Source: Terfezia claveryi (Eukaryota; Ascomycota; Pezizomycetes; Pezizales; Pezizaceae). From it: a stretch of 64,000 nt of DNA. Each line of letters starts with the position of its first letter. The first letter of the stretch is position 1. Shown here piece by piece: positions 11,113 through 22,878 of this stretch. Location of the stretch: NCBI GenBank assembly GCA_015179025.1, contig WHUX01000107.1:62001-126000 (forward strand), read 5' to 3'. The notes beneath the pieces are model-generated. The model had not been told where the DNA came from. It saw nothing but the letters and a program-made list of their open reading frames with translations, and made no database searches. The translations under genes were made by a program, and so were the position numbers.

Positions 11113-11630
11113 TGTAATGACGGCTCTGGAGGCAAGGCGACCAAGGGGTACGCCGGGGTAAGGGCAAGGCTAGGATAACACACACGTAGGAACGCTACGT
11201 GTGTGACCAGGGGGAGGCTGAGACGGGAGGCAAGGGCAAGAGGCAAGAGAGGCAGAGGGCAAGGGACATGAGACACGTGGAAGCTGTTGCTGCGTGTGTC
11301 AAGGGAGGCAGCAGGGCTACAGAGTCGAGGCAAGACAAGGAGGTGCACAAGGGAGATGCACCAACGTGGAGAGAAGCAAGGCCCTGTATTGGATATACAA
11401 GATGTTGGATGGGGATCCAACGACAGTACGAGGGACAGGCTCTATATATACATAACTCGGTCAGGGTAATAGGGGAAATAAGCTTCCCTATCTCGGAAGC
11501 TAAGGAAAAGGTAACGATAACAATAACCTATCACCTGCGATCGCAGGTGATGACAAAGACAGAGACAACAATGGCAATGACCCGTCACCTGCGATCGTAG
11601 GTAATGACAACTGAACATACGGTTATTACA
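11113..11630 (-). repeat. 5' LTR of the gypsy element
   Basis: 518 bp, TGTAA...TTACA, directly flanked by AGTAT at 11631-11635. The internal sequence immediately after it on the minus strand (CTACGTTGGATCAC) has no adjacent TGG, so the primer-binding site is not obvious. A TTGG lies 5 bp in. Confidence 0.93.
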
Positions 11631-11635
11631 AGTAT

Positions 11636-14208
11636 TATTGATTTAGTACTAGTACTGATGCCTGACTCCGAATGAGTTCTCATACATACTGTATATAATT
11701 CAGGTCAAATTTAACTTAGTACACCATCACTATTATGGATTTCTTGTACATCATGAATTGCCTCCATTGTTATGGATTACTTGCACTATCATGGAATTGT
11801 CGCCATTTCTCACGGTCCTATAGTTGTTACAGAATCAACTCAAGTTGTCACGGAATTGTTTAAAGCTAACTCTGGCAAATTTCTCTACCAAAAGAACAAT
11901 TTAGTGATAACAGAAATGAAGAATACAGTAAAATATTGGTCAGTGATCCTTAGTAAGGATTCGGTTGATCACTGAGTACTCAGTGAGTCAGTGCGAGGTG
12001 GCTTCACAAGAAGTGTGGCTGGTGCAAGTTGGTACTAAGTCAGAAAAAGAGTTGCAAAACTTACCTCAACTCATATCGGGGTGCACACTAATCATTTCTT
12101 ATAGATATCCCTTTTTACTCTTGAAAGTTCTATTAATTTTGTAAGTATTATTATGTATAGCAGTCTATACTAGCTTTATACTTTAGCTTGTAATTGAGGT
12201 ATATACTATTCCACTAAAGCTCTTTCTTAAGAAGTACTTGCTTTATTCTTTTAGCTTTTTATAGAGTACTAAATCTAAATAATTCTTAAAAAAGATTATA
12301 GTCTGTAGATATTATTTAGAGTATATGAATCTTTCTTATATTATTGTATTAAGAAAGATTTTAATTTCAAAAAGTTTGCCTCCTTATAATATTAAGTAGT
12401 ATTGAGTAATATCTAGTAGTAATAAGTAGCATCTAATAGTATCTAAGTATCTTTAGTAGTATCTAAGAAACATGTTTTAGGATTTATCTGAATACTACTA
12501 AAAACACCTAAATACTACAAAATACTATTTAATACTATTCAATGCTACTTAATACTACTCGATACTATCAAAAGATATAAGAGCTATCTTAAAAATCTTT
12601 TTTAATATAGCTACTTTTTATTAAGTTCTAAATTCATATTTGTAACTACTAAAGTATCTGAAGTAAATATAGTATGATTAGAAGTATTATCAAATAGAAA
12701 TACAGCTTAATAACTAGAATATACTTTTTTTAAAAATTGGAATAGTAATATTAGAAATATACTCAACTATTTTCTCTTTTATCTACTAAATGTTTTGGCT
12801 ATATTCAAGAAATTTAGTTGTCTAATAATAAAAAAGATCTTTAGTATAGATATTTAGACAATAGGCAATAATATCATTCTACTCATAACTATCTATATAT
12901 ACTTCTTTTTGAATATCTTTTTATTAAAATCTAAGTTTATTTAGCTATATTCAAGTAGTTTGCTTAGAAATTGAATAGTTCTAATCTTCTACTTTATTAA
13001 TAATATGTTCTTCTTTCAGATATGTATTTACTGCTGTAGCTAACCTATATAAAGTTAATTTTTTACTAATAGCTTCAATATACTCTTATATAGTTAGTAG
13101 GACTCTCTTATTAGTTAACTAGCTTGAAACTTTAGAAAAGATACTATATATTCTAACTCTAATATATTAAAAAGAAATCTAGAAATCTATCCAAGTATAT
13201 ATCTCTTATACTATTTTTTTACTACTACCATAAGTATCAGTAAGAAATAATGATAGTAATCTTTAACTCTATGATTTCTAAAGTTAAAGCTGTAGAAATA
13301 AGAGAACTATATTATGACAATAGAGATTTTGATCTATAAGTATATATTTTAAATAAAGTAGATCTTTAAAGTTATCTATAGCATATTGCAATAAATTATA
13401 AATTATTAGTAAGCTAGAGTTAGTATTGACTGTAGCTTTTGATATAAAAAACTCTATAATTTTGGCTGTATTGGTAGCTACATACTATAAATCAGCTTGC
13501 TTTTTTCAAACTTAGTATAATATTATATAAGACTGTTGATATAATGAATAATACTAAATAGTATTCATTTAGTACTATTTATACAATCTATATTCATGAG
13601 CACAGACATTTGTGTATTTCAGTTCTACTAAGGTAAGACCTCAGAAGGGTAGAGAGATTACTATATGGGACATTCCCGAAGGGAACAGTAATTAACTAGT
13701 GTAATCTATCTTATATGATTTACGCTATCTAAGTTATATGATTTTAATTTAATTGGTATATAGGTTTGCTTGCTGCTGTATGCTTACTTATCCACTTCTT
13801 CTTGTAGTTTCCAGAGGGAATCCAGCAGCCTATTTATACTCCTTTGAGATCTGATAACTAAGGAAATAAATACAATAAAGGGTAGCACACTAGAAGGTAG
13901 TGTGCTATACAAAAAAGGTTATGTAGCTATAGTAATGAGTCATATACCCTAAACGATGGTCATGTAGCCATAGTAATGAGTCACATGCCTTTAGATAAAG
14001 GTCATATGGCTATAATAAGGGTGTCTTCATATAGCAAGTTCCATGGAATTTTCTATGACAAATTCCACATACTATGGATGCTTATAAAGTAGTAGAAAAT
14101 AGTAGAAGGCTAGTCCTTCAACCGAAAGGCTTAGTTACATAACATAGTAGTAATATAGGAAATACAAAAAGTATATAATTAATTATATAAGCAATGAAAC
14201 AATGTTCT
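11636..14208. other. Gene-free AT-rich block, RIP-like
   Basis: No ORF of note over about 2.5 kb. Composition is extreme between about 12100 and 13600, with TA-rich words and stops in all frames. Within 12390-12570 the words AGTAGTAT/ATACTACT occur on both sides, giving a loose inverted repeat. From 13860 a diverged tandem repeat (GGTCATGTAGCCATAGTAATGAGTCAC) occurs about three times. This looks like transposon DNA mutated beyond recognition. Confidence 0.6.
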
Positions 14209-14484
14209 TCATTACAGTTGAACCCCTTGCCAGTATTTGAAACTAAATTCTTCTGAGTTCAAGTTCAAGTTAGCTATAGCCATCTAGCATACCAAAACAT
14301 CTTCTTCTATAACTATTTCTTTATTAACATCTGTCGCAAGCTCTGAATCCTCTACTTTACTATTAAAGTGAAGTTCTACAGCTGTATTACTATTGTTAGA
14401 TAGTACTCTTTAAGCTTTATGAGCTTCGCAAGCTTTTGTAGTGGAAGCAATACACGCTTTTCGCTTTTTGCTGAGTGGAGGCAT
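14209..14484 (-). pseudogene. N-terminal relic of a transposon ORF
   Basis: From the ATG at 14484 the minus strand reads MPPLSKKRKACIASTTKACEAHKA and then a TAA, with further coding-like sequence interrupted by stops (pieces such as KVEDSELATDVNKEIVIEEDVL). MPPLSKKR-type starts occur in several fungal transposon proteins, but I cannot name the family. The stops and AT bias fit RIP. Confidence 0.35.
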
Positions 14485-14699
14485 TGTTCAGTAGGGTTGG
14501 CAATCTATTTTGTGTCACAACCAAAAAATAAAAAAAATAAAACCATGGAAACTAAGGCTCAGAACGAATAATACATTTGGCCAAGACTTGTACCCTCCGA
14601 CTGCCAGCACCATACGTGATAATTTCACGAGGCTTCTCACGACACGGGAGCTTTTCATAGTGAGGCTCTATAGGCTAACATTTAGTCTACAGTTCATGA

Positions 14700-15400
14700 A
14701 CTGGATATCCAGCCATATCTCGAGCCATAATGCCAGCTATATAATTTAAAAAAAAAATTTAAAAAAAACGCCAGCTATATACGCAGCAATCCTATGCGCA
14801 GCAAGGTCCCTAGCCATATTGCAAACCATAAGGGACAGACATCCGATAGCCATTCCGATAGCCATATCGACACCATACGCACAGCAATATCTTCAGCTAT
14901 AGAGCAAGCCAATTAATGACAGCCATACCGACTGGGCTCGGTCGAGGTCTTCTTGCACTGCCGGTTAATAACAGCAAGGACTGCTTGATCTTTTCGAGCA
15001 CGGTTTTGGTTGTATGTATTTTCATTTCTTCGGTTCATATATTTCTCTGGTCAACAGGCCCTTGGGATTATCTTCTATGCCTACCTATTTGTTTTGCACA
15101 ATTAGTACTCGAGTCATTTGAAATTCCTCGCATCGGACCTGATGGATTATCTTGTCCTGTCCTAAATCCACCCAGGTTTCCGGGTGTCTGGGACCGAATA
15201 TGACTAATGAGTATTTTTTTTTTCACCAATAGCAATACCGCCAGCCATATACTGCCAGCTATGTACAGAGCAATATCCCCAGCCACATAGCAAGGAGCTA
15301 TACCAATAGCCATACCGATAGCAATACAAATGGCAATACTGCCAGCTATATATTGAAAGGCATATATACCAGCTATACTGACAGCCAGATATGACCCCGC
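14700..15400. repeat. Degenerate short tandem repeat (GCCAGCTATA / AGCCATACCG)
   Basis: Imperfect units of roughly 10-13 bp such as GCCAGCTATATA, AGCCATATCG and AGCAATACCG recur on both sides of an insertion at about 14928-15222. An isolated unit occurs again at 21890-21915. Confidence 0.6.
14928..15222 (+). mobile_element. Candidate 5'-truncated LINE tail
   Basis: Non-repeat sequence interrupting the short tandem repeat. Its end (AAATCCACCCAGGTTTCCGGGTGTCTGGGACC... GAGTATTTTTTTTT) parallels the 3' ends of the LINE copies elsewhere in this window (AATCCACC-GGGTTTCCGGGTGGCTCC... GGAGTAACAAGTATTT). The target duplication cannot be told from the surrounding repeat. Confidence 0.4.
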
Positions 15401-15566
15401 TCTGGCAACAGAATCGCTACAACATACGGAGCCGCTACAGCACGAATATTAGCTTCTTCCTCAGATTCTTCCATAGCTCTACAGCCCGGACATAGTCAGG
15501 GCTTGAGTGACAAGCTATCAGGAGATATGCGGAGACAACTCCAAGGCAAACTGGTGACATATCATC

Positions 15567-15806
15567 TGTTGGTTTTATTGTGTGCAGGTTTTAGGTGTGT
15601 GTGGATGTAGAGATTGTATTGCTTGCTTGTGTGTCTATTTTATATACTACTGGCTAACCCAGCAGTTTATATACATAAGATTCTCCCAATTCACATAAGT
15701 ACCTATATATGAGTTATATATGTTGAGTTAATACATGTTATACATGTGTTAACATGTGGGTGCGTATATATGTCATCTAGTATGTATTAACTAAGTATTT
15801 CCAACA
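15567..15806 (-). repeat. Solo or truncated copia-like LTR
   Basis: 240 bp starting TGTTGG and ending CCAACA, the classic Ty1/copia terminal hexamers, with TATATAAA-like sequence inside. Orientation is inferred from AATAAAACCAACA at the minus-strand 3' end. No matching 5-bp duplication was found, and no copia coding sequence adjoins it. Confidence 0.55.
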
Positions 15807-15819
15807 GGTTTAAATCAGA

Positions 15820-16199
15820 GAATCCTAATAAAGACTGTGATGTGACGAGCCAGGAGCCGAGATCCCACTTACAATACCTCCTTCGGTTACACCCCAGGAA
15901 GCTCCCGCATTTACTCCTTGTCTTTTCAAACTAAACCCACAGTCAATATCAATGAGTTATAAGGGGTCAAAAAGTGTAAGTAAAAGCGTTTTGAAACTTC
16001 AGAAATTCAACGCAGGCGTCAGCATATTCAGCTCAAGATCACTGACTTCTGGGCCTTCTGGAGACACCTCCTCCTCTCCTGCTCCTTGAGATACTGGTCC
16101 CCTTCTCTCATCTGTCCATTTATTGCTTTGGTACACTCATTCTAATTATCAATCAATCCGCAACCTTTCCTACCGCTGACGAGCTTCATTCCATGTTTT
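15820..16199 (+). pseudogene. C-terminal relic of a pogo-type transposase
   Basis: Reads RRRQHIQLKITDF, then in the next frame GPSGDTSSSPAP and a stop (about 16020-16090). It matches in style the tail ITDFLGPSGASSSS of the deleted pogo element at 21167-21836. The copia element inserted just downstream at GTTTT (16195-16199). Confidence 0.5.
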
Positions 16200-16599
16200 T
16201 GTAATAATCCCACACACAGCTGTACGAGTATATAGGACTGAATGGGATGAAAAGAAGAGATGTATTGATGAATCCGATAATTCCATAGCTATCTACTGGG
16301 ACGTCCAAGGCCTCATTAAATACATGAACATCAACCCAGCAATAACAACAACATGACAGCAGTAATGTGTCCTTCTAACCATATCTGGACACAGCAGATC
16401 CTTCACTTCCTCCGCATTCATACAATCATGCAATCCTCTACGCAATCCTCATATCCTTTACATGTATGTCTGCATTCAGCCTGTCCGTGCAATCCTCATA
16501 TCCTTCACATGTATGTCCACATCCAGCCTGTCTGCGCAATCCTCATATCCTTCACATGTATGTTCACATCCAGCCTTGCCAGCGGGTTATCATTCAACA
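16200..16599 (-). repeat. 3' LTR of the copia element, with internal tandem repeats
   Basis: 400 bp. About three copies of a roughly 45-bp unit (GCAATCCTCATATCCTTCAC-ATGTATGTCCACATCCAGCC) lie at about 16430-16580. Confidence 0.93.
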
Positions 16600-16606
16600 T
16601 GCCCCC

Positions 16607-17548
16607 CTAATCTGCTGGCTGATAACTTATCATTCCCATCAGCTTAGAGAGAAACTTCAATCGATGTGCATCTATGCATTTTGTAAACATGTCAGCAGGG
16701 TTCTCATCTCCTAATACCCAATGCACTGTTAGTAGTCCTTCCTCCACACATTCTCGTACAAAATGGTGTCGCCTTCGAATATGCTTGGTCCGTTTGTGAA
16801 AGTCAGGGTTGTATGAGAGATCCGCTCCTCCTTGACTATCTGTCCAGAGCCGAATGAAGGGGCTTATTCCCAGAAACTCGAGCAACTTCCTTATCTATAG
16901 GGCATCCTAAGCTCCTGCTCCTAATGCAATATACTCAGCTTTAATGGATAACAGTGTCATGACATCCTGCTTTCTTGCTGTCTATCCAATTGGTGAATCT
17001 CCAGCCATCACAAGGATCCCTGTAGTAGTGTTTTCCTCAAGCTTCTCTTCTCCTGCATCTGTATAGACATCAATGCAGTCCATCGAGTTGCCAGCAAGGC
17101 TTATCCCCTATATAGCTGTTCCAAGCAAGTAGCTAACTACCTAGATGGCCTTGTTGTAGTCACGAGTGGTGGGTCGAGCCGCCTTGATAGAGAGCCGCTA
17201 TACCGCATATCACACATCTGGGCGCCACATCCTTGAGATATATAGTAGCTTCCCAATAATAGCTTGAAAAGTTTTTGTATCGAATGGTTCACTAGGAGCT
17301 GTCGGGGCTGTATTATAGGGAGCAGGGGACTGGTTTCTGACACCCAACTTGGCTGCGATTTCTCTTATATGATCTGCTCCATGTATCAGAACTTCTCCTT
17401 CCTTCCAGGAGAGAGACATCCCAAGAAAGCGAGATGGTAGACCCCGTTTTTCAACAGTAAAGAACTCCTCCATTGTGCTTTCCCACCAGTCTGTGACCTT
17501 CTCGCTTGAAAAACCACAAAGGAGATTATCAACATGAATAACAATCAT
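16607..17548 (-). pseudogene. Copia RT C-terminal part and RNase H
   Basis: The RT remnant includes MIVIHVDNLLCGF (HVDN where copia RT has YVDD), FFTVEKRGLPSRFLGMSL and GKLLYISRMWRPDV. RNase H reads RLWTDSQGGADLSYN, TKHIRRRHHFVRECVEEG and GDENPADMFTK, the conserved copia end. Frames are broken by stops near 17137-17210 and 16886-17130, and the RT upstream (17549-18130) is more heavily interrupted. Confidence 0.85.
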
Positions 17549-18130
17549 ATCTTTCTCAGTTATTCAGTAGTATAGCCCCAGATCATCCTTGCACTGAATA
17601 AATCTCATTCCCTTCAAGATATCATCTATGACCTTGTTCTAGTTGTGAGCTACCTGCTTGGTCCTGTAGAGTGATTTCAGAAGAAGCCATGCTTTGTCGC
17701 CAGTAGCTTGCTTATCAACTACATACAGAACCTCCTGAAGAGGCCCATTAAGAAAGGTGCCTTCAATATCATATTAGCGCATGATGAGCTTTCTATCTAG
17801 ACTCAAGTATATGAGGATTCGCTATAATTCTTCTCTGCAAACTGGTGCATAGGTTCTATGTTGATCAAAGTCTATATTCGGCCTTTGTGAGAAACCTCTC
17901 GCTGTGAGACTAGCCTTAAAACGCTTTGGATCTGATGGCTTCTTGTCAAGTTTTTCCTTCAATACCCATTTAGTGTCGATAATCTTTGCTACATGCAGCA
18001 CTTTATCTACCCACTAGTAAACCTTGTATTTTTCCAGTAGAGCTAGCTCACGCTAAATCGCTTGCTGCCATTGATCCTTGTTCTTAGACTCAAGTGCTTC
18101 AGTGACTGTTAGGTAAGTATAGGCTGGATC

Positions 18131-20683
18131 CTAATCAAGATGAATAGGAAGGATGCCTGCTGTAGACTGAGTCGATCGCCTTGTAGATTGTTGCTGTGCA
18201 GGTTGCTGCTGCGCAGGTTGCTGCTGCGCAGGCTGCTGCTGTGCAGGTTGCTGCTGTGACTCTATTTCCTCATAGAGAAGCTGCTGCTCAGCTTCTCGCT
18301 CATTTCTTATGACTAGAAGAGCATCAGGCCACCTTGGTGCATACCGCCTCCACCTCTCTTCTTCGGAGGCATTGGGTAACTCTTGTAGAAACATGGCTTG
18401 CTTGCTGCATGGCGTAAGGGAAACCTGAGCTCTGGGTATTATTGGAGATTGAGGAAAAGTGCCAGGAGCGCTTTGTTGAGCTAGCGCACCAGGAGCGCTC
18501 TGTTGAGCTGGCGCACTGGGAGCGCTCTGCTGAGTACTCTCTTCTGGCCACATGACATCCAGCTGCGGGGCATCTTTGGCTATAGGGTTCTTTGCAGTCA
18601 TAACCCTTCTAGATGGCAGAATCACTTTGTAGGTCCTATAGGAGGGAGTGAAGCCAACGATTCTTGCTTCAGTGGCTCTATCGGCTAACTTTCCATTTTT
18701 ATAGGTATGGCAGAAGATGATTTGGCCGAATGGTTGGAAACGAGCTCGCTCTTTCTGAATGTCCACTTCTTTGATTTTTTTAAGAGGGGCTACCCCATTT
18801 AGCGAGCTATGAGGAAGTCGATTTTTGATAAAGGTGGCATATTCCATGGTGAGCGACCATGTAGATTTTGGCATTCCCTTCAGATTCGTTCAGACAAGCA
18901 TCATGATAGTTCGATTTGTGTGTTCTGCAACTGCATTCGTTTCGCTATGGTAAGGTACCGAAGGCTTCTTAATTATTCCTTTTCTTCTTAGCCATCCTCG
19001 AAATGATGTGGATTTAAATTCCCCACCAAAATCACTCTGAAGGGCTTTCACTGATATATTGGTGAGGTTTTCAAAATAGGTGATCATGGTTTGGAGGGTT
19101 TCGGCGGCATCAGATTTTGATCGAATCGCTCGTGTGATAGTAAAGTGAGAAAAGTTGTCAACTAAGGTGATCATATACTTCTGGTGCCTCAGGTCCTCTA
19201 CAGGCATTGGACCACAGAGATCAGAGTGGACAATATTGCCCACATGCTGTATACGGATTCTATGAGATCGAGATGGCAGCTTGGTCATCTTAGTGGTGAT
19301 GCAGGTAGGACATTGCTTTCCAAACAGATGAAGGTCCCTTGGTGCCTCGGAAATGGTTCTGAATGAAGGAAAAAGAAGGTGAGCATACCTTTCATGCCAG
19401 TTCATTGCTTCTTGTTCAGTGTGATAGGCCTTTGCTGGACAGCTCATATCTAGTTGGTAGATTCCATGAGTGATGACAAGGGGAATCGAGTATCCCTTAT
19501 ATTCGAGCATGTTTGATTTTCCAATATTGAGAGATTCGCCTTGCTGTGAGATCTTTGCGATGCTAATAAGCTTGTGAGGGAAGTTGGGAATAAATAGGAT
19601 ATCGTGGAGAGTGAGGTTTCCTAGACGAATGATACCTTTGTGGGTAGACTGAGTACTACCTCCTCCAGTTCCTACAAGTTGGTGATGGGGTCGTGGATCA
19701 ATCAGCTCAGCTAAGTTGTTAGTGATATGTACTGAAGAGCATGAATCGGCAAACCACTCGGCTTGACTCAGAGATTTTTTGGTAGTTGTCATATCATAGA
19801 ATGTATCCCAAACATCATTGGACTGAGCAATATTGGCTGTTTTTGCTAGATCTCTTTTCTTGGTCTGGCAGTCCTTCTCTTCATGTAAGGTCCCAGGCCA
19901 TCCCTTTGCCTTACAGTAATGACACTTAACTGGTAGGCTAGTAGCTGCAAAGGCTGATGCAGGTTCTTGAGGCAGTACATCTCTTCTTAGGCGAGATTTG
20001 AGGTGATCGGATAGTTCACGGAGTCGGAGTACTACGTCTGCATAAGTTGGGGTGGCTGTTCCACCTGTGATGTTTATGATGAGACTCTGATATATGGTGA
20101 TGTGGGGAAGTGTAGATAATAGCATAGTCGCTTTCTACCCATCATAGCTGACAAAGCTCTTAATGGTACTGGCGAGACTAAAGGTATCAGAGTGAACGGT
20201 GGCCACGTTGGCCAATAGGAGGTTCCATTTGTTTTCAAACTTCATGAGGTGTTGGACTAGAGTATCCTTCCTATCATCAAAATGGAGGTTAGTGATTGCA
20301 AGGAGCAGTGCTGACATATGTGTGCGAGTGCGTCCTTCATAATGGGACTTGAGAGTGTTCTAGGCATCTAGTGCACTAGGAGAGATGCGGATAAGGGACA
20401 GTGGCTCTGAGTCGCAATTTGCCATGATTGTGGCTAAAGCTTTGTCAGAGAGGTACTGATATGTCTTCGTTGGTGGCTGGGGGGCTACACCCTTGTCAGG
20501 GTCTATAGCTGTATCTAGATTTGCTAGTCGGAGGAGCATTCGGACTTCTATAGACCATGAGCTGTAATTGTTCTCGTCTTTAAGGCTTTCGGTAGCCTTT
20601 GGTGGCTTAAACGGGGTGTTGGCCGATGCCATTGCTGATGTTGGCTCAAATGGGGTGTTGGCTGATGCTATTGCTAATGTCAT
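18131..20683 (-). pseudogene. Copia gag, protease and integrase
   Basis: Gag starts at the ATG at 20683 (MTLAIASANTPFEP) with a UBN2-type region, stops near 20357 and 20132, and a zinc-binding piece CHYCKAKGWPGTLHEEKDC. Protease active site: WFADSCSSVHITNN. GAG-pre-integrase: NWHERYAHLLFPSF...CPTCITTKM. Integrase core: VHSDLCGPMPVEDL (D), ALQSDFGGEF (D), HSETNAVAEHTNRTI (E), followed by a copia-type C-terminal region. Near the end, tandem PAQQQ repeats (18185-18260) and PSAPAQQSAPG repeats (18460-18540) form low-complexity linkers. Confidence 0.88.
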
Positions 20684-20728
20684 TTCTGAACTCTAATAAA
20701 TGATATTGAGAGCGATGTGTTGCTACCA

Positions 20729-21128
20729 TGTAATAATCCCACACACAGCTATGCAAGTATATAGGACTGAATGGGATGAAGAGAAGAGATGTATTGATGA
20801 ATCCGATAATTCCATAGCTATCTACTGGGACGTCCAAGGCCTCATTAAATACATGAACATCAACCTAGCAATAACAACAATGTGACAGTAGTAATGTGCC
20901 CTTCTAACCATATCTGGATATAGCAGATCCTTCACTTCCTCCATATTCATACAATCACGCAATCCTCCACGCAATCCTCATATCCTTTACATATATGTCC
21001 GCATCCAGCCTGTCCGTGCAATCCTCATATCCTTTACATGTATGTCTGCATCCAGCCTGTCCGCGCAATCCACATATCCTTCACATGTATGTCCATATCC
21101 AGCCTTGCCAGCAGGTTATCATTCAATA
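20729..21128 (-). repeat. 5' LTR of the copia element
   Basis: 400 bp, TGTAATAATCCC...ATTCAATA. The terminal CA has mutated to TA relative to the other LTR. Differences from the 3' LTR are mostly transitions. Confidence 0.93.
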
Positions 21129-21166
21129 GTTTTCCTATTTTGTGTTGATGTAAGAATATATTAGTA

Positions 21167-21836
21167 CAGATGACTCTCGTTACAAGCATATCATATATAA
21201 GCATATATTGGTTACAAGCATACCTTCGGCAATCCCATATAGGTAATTAAGCATATTTCCATTACTAGAATATTCTTATTTTTTTGCTTAGTCACCATAC
21301 ATATGCTTGAACCAGAGAAGTGCCTTGCCATATTGGTATGTTTATCGATAAGAAATAACCCTATACGATCTCATGAAGCAACGTACGAGTCGAATCCTAA
21401 ATGCTTAATTCTCATGGATCCCTGGTCCGCGATGACTAGCATGGTCAGAGAGTGAGCCACAAACCATTCGAACGAATGCTGCAGAAAACCCGGGGACTCC
21501 CTGGTGCTATATTAATCGCTGGTTTGAGACACAAAACCCCAATCAGGAGCTTACACACTCTCAAATCAGTAAAATCCTCAATCTGAAAAGACCTCGAGGA
21601 CCCCCTAATGTAGATCTAGGAGATGGAACGCAGGCAGCAGCATTTCCAGCGTAGGATAACTGATTTTTTGGGTCCTTCCGGAGCCTCCTCCTCTTCCTGA
21701 TGTTTCTCTCTTATTTATATTCACGTCTACTATTTATTGTGTCATTCCATAGGCTTTCCTACCTAGTAATAAATTTCTCTAGCTATAAGCATACCTTCCC
21801 CCGTCCGGACGATATGCTTGTAACGAGAGTCATCTG
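21167..21836 (+). mobile_element. Internally deleted pogo-type element
   Basis: 670 bp with a perfect 26-bp terminal inverted repeat (CAGATGACTCTCGTTACAAG...) and TA at both ends (21165-21166, 21837-21838), the Tc1/mariner-pogo signature. The interior keeps an N-terminal transposase piece (a WFETQNPNQELTHSQISKIL-like stretch followed by RPRGP, near 21515-21605) fused to the extreme C-terminus ITDFLGPSGASSSS* (21658-21702), so the catalytic core is missing. A second right-end-like sequence follows at 21838-21896 (ends CTTGTGTCAAGAGTACTCTGTA). Confidence 0.85.
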
Positions 21837-22300
21837 TAACAAGTATACTTCCCCCGGTCCGAACGATATGCTTGTGTCAAGAGTACTCTGTACGGCCAGC
21901 CATATACCCAGCAATACCAGACTTAATACTATTCGAATTTAAGCATCAAAAAATAATATGATTAGGGAAAATTGTATGTGAGGCAACGACTCCGTTGGAT
22001 TGTGATTCCGATAAGTATACAGAAGTCGGCTAACGGGTGTATATAATTGTGATAGGTGTTGTCCTACATATAATGTGTATTTGGTTCATCACTTTAAAAA
22101 GGATCGATGTAGGCGGTTTGTTCATATGTTTACCACTGCGCTGCTGTTCTACTAACCAAATAAGCAGAGCGGAGTACATCTAGGGAATGTTTGTCCATAG
22201 ACGAATCATCTACTGTAGAGGCAGATCGGAGTTATAGGGTTTCTTTTTTTTTTCTCAGTTCAGTAGGTACTCATTGAGCATGTCTAAGCTATAATGGGAG

Positions 22301-22804
22301 CACCTGTGGCATGCAGGGGTCACATAAGCTAAGAATGAGGGGATCGTTGCGAATCCCCTATTCTTAGCTTATCTGCACCCCAGGGATCCCCCCACAGCAA
22401 ATTTTCTAGCTAAGCTTGGCCTCAACCATAGTCGCTTTTGAAAAATATAGCAAAGAACAATGGGGTTTGTGTACGTTTCTTACATATGTACATATATGTA
22501 TTCATACCAGCTCATCTGAATTTCCCACCACTATACAATTATTGCCTCCCTAGGAGCGGTGACTAAGATCATTGAGACTTCTCGAAATCTCGCATCTTTG
22601 GTGAAGATAGAGAATAGAATCCAATAAGATCCAGCCTCTGCAGCGTCTTAAGCTGGCCGATTTAAGACGCTATCGCATCCAGCCTCTGCGGCGTATTAAG
22701 CTGGCTGATTTAAGACGCTATCCATCCAGCCTCTGTAACGAGACTAGCCTCTGTCTTACCCTAAACCTGAGCGGGCTTGGCACTGAGTGGGCTTGGCATT
22801 GTGC
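22301..22804 (+). repeat. Left terminal inverted repeat (504 bp) of the hAT-like element
   Basis: Matches the reverse complement of 23425-23977. The length difference equals one missing 47-bp subterminal unit (core GCGTCTTAAGCTGGCCGATT, itself a GCGTCTTAA...TTTAAGACGC hairpin). Confidence 0.9.
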
Positions 22805-22878
22805 GGGCTTGGCATTGTGTCGCAGTCTTAATGGTAAAATAAAGTCTAAAAAAAACCAAAATGAAAAAATGAAAGGAT

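Larger units (their letters stand above)
5366..11630 (-). mobile_element. Full-length Ty3/gypsy chromovirus, decayed
   Basis: A 6265-bp element on the minus strand. Two 518-bp LTRs begin TGTAA and end TTACA and are flanked by the 5-bp duplication AGTAT (5361-5365 and 11631-11635). On the minus strand the order is gag, protease, reverse transcriptase, RNase H, integrase, chromodomain, which is the Ty3/gypsy chromovirus order. A polypurine tract (CTAAAGGGGGGATAG) lies just inside the 3' LTR at 5884-5898. The coding region carries multiple in-frame stops and at least one frameshift (near 8945). The element is therefore inactive by itself. Confidence 0.95.
16200..21128 (-). mobile_element. Full-length Ty1/copia retrotransposon, decayed
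   Basis: A 4929-bp element on the minus strand with two 400-bp LTRs (16200-16599 and 20729-21128) and the target duplication GTTTT at 16195-16199 and 21129-21133. The domain order gag, protease, integrase, RT, RNase H is diagnostic of copia. The minus strand after the 5' LTR starts TGGTAGCAACACATCG (20713-20728), a plausible tRNA primer site resembling initiator-tRNA ends. A purine tract (GATTAGGGGGGCA, 16600-16612) precedes the 3' LTR. Multiple stops disrupt the coding frame. Confidence 0.95.
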
